Positions 60,431-64,000 of a stretch of DNA of 64,000 bases are shown piece by piece. The DNA lies in contig JAPPCV010000052.1 in assembly GCA_028824715.1 (NCBI GenBank), positions 23,286-87,285 of the forward strand, given 5' to 3'. Below the pieces are notes generated by a model. The model saw only the letters and a program-made list of their open reading frames with translations, did not search any database and was not told the origin of the DNA. The DNA is from Boseongicola sp. (GTDB lineage Bacteria > Pseudomonadota > Alphaproteobacteria > Rhodobacterales > Rhodobacteraceae). Within the stretch, counting starts at the first letter, position 1. Every line of letters begins with the position of its first letter. The translations under genes were made by a program, and so were the position numbers.

Positions 60431-61585
60431 TCAGGCGTCCCAGGCCACGGGGACCGAGACAGGCCCTCGGAAAGCCCAGCCGAACAATTCGACATTTCCC
60501 GCGAGCCTGAGGCCCGGCAGCGAGTCAAAGAGCATCGGCAAGGCCACTTCCGAAATCAGGCAGCGGGATGCGGCCGCGCCCGCGCAGAAATGCGGGCCCG
60601 CGCCGAAGGGAATGGCGGCGGACGTGTTGCGCGTGATGTCAAAGGAGTCGACCCGATCGAAATGCGCCTCGTCCCTGCCCGCGGACGAGAACATCAGGAA
60701 CGCACGTGTCTCCGGTTCGAGCACGATGCCGTTGATCTCGTCCCGCTGCGCAACCCGTCGGGGCGACATGCCGATCGGGCTGTGAAGACGTGCGTATTCG
60801 GAGAAGGCCATCTGCCAGGTCGCTGCGCCGTTCCGGACGAGTTCCAGCTGGTCCGGATGGTCAAGCAGCGCCCAGGCGGTTCCTGCAATCGCGTCTCTCG
60901 GCTCGTTCTGCCCTCCCGAAATCACCAGCTTCACGTTCGCCCGGACACTTTCCATCGGCAGCCCCGCCTCGAGCTGAACCGCAAGCGCCGACATTTCGGG
61001 AGGGGAGTCCAGTTGCCGGTCGATGTGGCGATCGATCAGCGCCGTCGCCGCGTGGCAGCGCGCCTCGACGTTCGCGTCCCCGGCATAGTTGGCGCATCCG
61101 TCGATCATCCCTTGGGAACTGCCGTCCATCTCCTCGACGGTCATCGAGCTGAGGCCGGTGATGGCCTTCAGCGCTTCCGCCGAGACCGGCATGGCAAAGT
61201 CGCGCACGAGATCACAACGCCCGCGCGGTCGGATCCCCTCAAGGATGCGAGTCGTTGCCGCCTCGAATTTCGGTTTCCAGTGATCGGCGACGGTGCGCGG
61301 GCTGAACGTGGGAAACAGCGCGCGGCGCTCCCGCATGTGCGCCTCGCCGTCCTTGCGCATCATGTTCTGCCCCATGAGGACGGTCATCAGTCCCCCTGGC
61401 TGGTCGGACGAAAGGACGTCGATCCGCTTCTCATGGCGATGGATGTCGTCGCGCCGCGTGAAGAGGACAGCGTCCAGTTCGGGAACATGCGCGATCGGCG
61501 CCTCCTTTCGCATCCTGGCAAGATCAGGGTAGGGATCCGATGCAAAGCTCGCGAGATCGATATGGAATTCCGGTGCACTTGCCAT
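60431..61585 (-). CDS. Cytochrome P450
   Basis: Heme loop [15 protein letters not shown], helix-K region [17 protein letters not shown]; start at MASAPEF inferred, ORF open to 61672. Confidence 0.9.
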   Translation of the reverse strand: MASAPEFHIDLASFASDPYPDLARMRKEAPIAHVPELDAVLFTRRDDIHRHEKRIDVLSSDQPGGLMTVLMGQNMMRKDGEAHMRERRALFPTFSPRTVADHWKPKFEAATTRILEGIRPRGRCDLVRDFAMPVSAEALKAITGLSSMTVEEMDGSSQGMIDGCANYAGDANVEARCHAATALIDRHIDRQLDSPPEMSALAVQLEAGLPMESVRANVKLVISGGQNEPRDAIAGTAWALLDHPDQLELVRNGAATWQMAFSEYARLHSPIGMSPRRVAQRDEINGIVLEPETRAFLMFSSAGRDEAHFDRVDSFDITRNTSAAIPFGAGPHFCAGAAASRCLISEVALPMLFDSLPGLRLAGNVELFGWAFRGPVSVPVAWDA

Positions 61586-61670
61586 GTTCGTGACGCTATT
61601 CGCTCTTGCGCCGGATTCAACCACGTTTGGCCGGTTGACGGCATGCTCATTTCTGAAATGAATCAGTGCC

Positions 61671-62102
61671 ATGCTTGTTCAACTCGCAATCGGCGCGGCG
61701 CTGACGCTCGCAACCGTTCTCGTTGTCGCACTGTCGTGGTGGGCGCTGGAGGCCCTGCTGCTTCGCCTGCAAGCCTGGTCGACCAAGCCGACTCATGGGC
61801 CACGGCTCATCGCGATTCTCGTTCTTGCGCTGCTGTGGACGCTCTGCATGATTGCTGTCGCGGTCTTGTTCTGGGCCGTGGCATTCCATCGTCTGGGTGT
61901 CTTCGCGAACGCCGAGGAGTCGGCCTACTTCGCGCTCGTGTCGTTCACGACGCTCGGATTCGGTGACATCCTGCTGCCTGTGGAATGGCGGCTGCTTGGC
62001 GGGATTGCGGCAGCCAACGGGCTTTTGCTGTTCGGCCTGCTCACGGCAATTCTCGTCGAGACCATTCGTGGCACCCGGCTCAAGCAGCGAAGCCGGAAGT
62101 GA
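61671..62102 (+). CDS. Two-TM potassium-channel-like protein
   Basis: TM-pore-TM arrangement with filter-like SFTTLGFGDILLP. Confidence 0.82.
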   Translation: MLVQLAIGAALTLATVLVVALSWWALEALLLRLQAWSTKPTHGPRLIAILVLALLWTLCMIAVAVLFWAVAFHRLGVFANAEESAYFALVSFTTLGFGDILLPVEWRLLGGIAAANGLLLFGLLTAILVETIRGTRLKQRSRK

Positions 62103-62501
62103 CCTGGCATCGCCCGCAATCTGACGGAGAGAGACGGTGCGCTGCGCGGATGGGTCACGCCGGATTGCGCGCGGCGCGGCTGAAGTAGAACCGGGGATTC
62201 TTGATCTCGATGACGGACCACCGCATCGAGGACCGCCGCCTTGACGAGGCCGCCGACCTGCGCGTGTGCCTCGCCTTTGACACGATTGCCGCGTTCCGGG
62301 TTCAGGACCTGTCCGTCCTGACCTGCGACAGTGCAGTCGACCCCGCTATCCCGCATGTCGCCTTGGAAGACGTTACGGCGCCGCGCGTCCTCGCCGCATG
62401 GCACGGATTCAAGGGTCTTGGTGTGCCGCCGGAGATGGGCGTCACCGCCACGCAGCGCGGCTCCACGGTGCTTCATGGACGCCCTGAATCGGAGCGTCCC
62501 C

Positions 62502-62910
62502 TTACGGGCTCTCTGCGCCGCCTCTCATGATCTCCCTTCGCGCGGCCTGCATGAGAAACGCCGAGCGAGTGATTCCGCGGTGCCGGGCCGCATCGGCGAT
62601 CGCGCTTATCATTTGCTCGTCGCCGGTGACGTTGAGGCGCCCCTTGCGTCCCCCGGTGCGCAGGAACGGCACCGACATGAGATATGCGCCGCGAGCGTGC
62701 ACCCGACGCACCTTCTCAAGGCGCCGAATTCCCGCGATCTTCCTCGATTCGGGAATCTCCTCTCCTTCAAGGTGAAGAATGATTGGCTGACAGGCGTTCG
62801 GAAATAGGTCCTCCTCGTCGTCCGCCGCCGAATGACAACCTGGAATGTCCGAAACCAGATCCGTAGGCACTGCCGGGGTCCTTTTCCACGACTCCAAAGA
62901 AGTGCGTCAT
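62502..62910 (-). pseudogene. HicB-like antitoxin with frameshift
   Basis: N-terminus MTHFFGVVEKDPGSAYGSGF (62910-62851) in one frame; DIPGCHSAADDEEDLFPNACQPIILHLEGEEIPES...RSAFLMQAARREI continues in another frame. Confidence 0.82.
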
Positions 62911-62984
62911 CGCCGCTTTCCTCTCTGTGGCGCTCTTGCAAGCGCGTCTGCAGGCCGTGGCTGCCGTGTTTCCCTCCGCATCCG

Positions 62985-63215
62985 CTACCTGCCCTTCCAG
63001 CCAACCGCCTCCTCGATTTCCAGGACCATTCCGATTGGAAGGTCCTTCCTCGAATGAGTGATGCTAACGCGTCGAGCGCCCTTCCCGAACACCTGGTGCG
63101 AGCCGTTCGTGCCGAGAAGAACCCAACCGCCGCGCTTCAACCGCTTGGTGATCTTCCGGCTGTCGCGTTTACGCGCAATGCGCGAATGAATGCGCACGGC
63201 ACAGCGTGGGGTCAA
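62985..63215 (-). CDS. HicA-like toxin (start uncertain)
   Basis: DSRKITKRLKRGGWVLLGTNGSHQVFGKGARRVSITHSRKDLPIGMVLEIEEAVGW. Confidence 0.82.
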   Translation of the reverse strand: MTPRCAVRIHSRIARKRDSRKITKRLKRGGWVLLGTNGSHQVFGKGARRVSITHSRKDLPIGMVLEIEEAVGWKGR

Positions 63216-63570
63216 GCCATGTTCGCGCGGTGCTTCATCGACGTCCTGAACTGGGGGCTCTCGTCGCTCCCGGCGTGATGGGCTGCAAGGACGGCTCCCT
63301 GCTCGCGGGCTGAAAGGTCACGGGCATAGACGTCGAAAGAATGCCCGAACCTGGACTTTCATCCAGAGTGTCGCGCCAATCGTTTCGTAGCCTGAAAGCG
63401 ACGGCTCGGCCAGGATTCTCGGCAACTGCCTCGCTATCCGACCCGTGGCAGGCTCCCGGTCCCGGAGCACCAAGCCACACTGGCGGGCCAGAACTGGGCT
63501 GCCCCCACGCGAACTCCATCGAGGCGTCATCCAAAGACGCTGCCCGCCCATTCCTGGCTTGGCGTCAGCC

Positions 63571-64000
63571 TCACTTGTCCTTCTTGGCATCGTTGCCAGC
63601 GGCCTCGTCAAAGGAGACGCCCATCTGGTCGCCGACCTTCTTCAGGAGAGGCAGCTGGACGGCCATGTCCATGATGGCGTCCATGGCCGAGGCCACGGGT
63701 GTTCGCGCAGCGCCATCGCCGCCCTGGCTGCCGAGGCCTGTCACGTGATTGACGTTGATCGAGTTGATCCTCTCGGCCGGCTTGACCATTTCGCCGACGA
63801 TCTTTGGCATGGCTTCGAGCCGTGCCTTTTCGAGTTCCATGGCGACGAGTGCGTCGGTGCGGGCGTTTTCCGCCTCGATCCGCGCGCGATCAGCCTCCGC
63901 CTCCGCAAGCTTGACGGCCTTCTCGGCCTCGGCCGCCTCGCGCCGGGCGTCAGCCTTGTCCTTGGCGGTGGCCTTGTCGCTCTCGGCCTCAATGGCTGCC
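63571..64000 (-). CDS. Flotillin/SPFH-family protein, C-terminal part (5' end outside window)
   Basis: Ala/Glu-rich coiled coil (...AAEAEKAVKLAEAEADRARIEAENARTDALVAMELEKARLEAMPKIVGEMVKPAERINSINVNHVTGLG), open to the right edge. Confidence 0.87.
   Translation of the reverse strand, partial: AAIEAESDKATAKDKADARREAAEAEKAVKLAEAEADRARIEAENARTDALVAMELEKARLEAMPKIVGEMVKPAERINSINVNHVTGLGSQGGDGAARTPVASAMDAIMDMAVQLPLLKKVGDQMGVSFDEAAGNDAKKDK

Noticed and set aside
62201-62530. Plus-strand ORF of 109 aa before hicB
   Set aside because: No recognisable family and it overlaps the hicB remnant end; not supported.

Overview
The window is 64 kb of GC-rich, gene-dense alphaproteobacterial (Rhodobacterales-like) chromosome; lineage is inferred from gene content only. 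Core genes include recO, fmt, def, greA, smpB, ispE, a polyprenyl diphosphate synthase, an ETF-QO-like gene, phaAB, mcd and a tRNA-Arg(CCT). Accessory content includes: (1) a PQQ-dehydrogenase locus (about 4.8-16.4 kb) with a NitT/TauT-like importer, monoheme and diheme cytochromes c, a site-2-protease-like membrane protein lacking its catalytic residues, and an ABC-2 transporter flanked by two periplasmic binding proteins; (2) sulfur genes: dddP (DMSP lyase), a soeABC-like sulfite dehydrogenase, a TauE/SafE permease and a PatB-like C-S lyase; (3) several toxin-antitoxin modules in different states of decay: hipBA intact with operator-like repeats, fitAB with a nonsense codon in fitB, vapBC intact, hicAB with a frameshift in hicB, and a DUF433 remnant; (4) a hybrid histidine kinase with its own OmpR-type DNA-binding output domain; (5) a membrane-anchored C-terminal winged-helix protein. 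No CRISPR array, transposase, integrase or rRNA was seen. All assignments come from reading the sequence and supplied translations; no database search was run.
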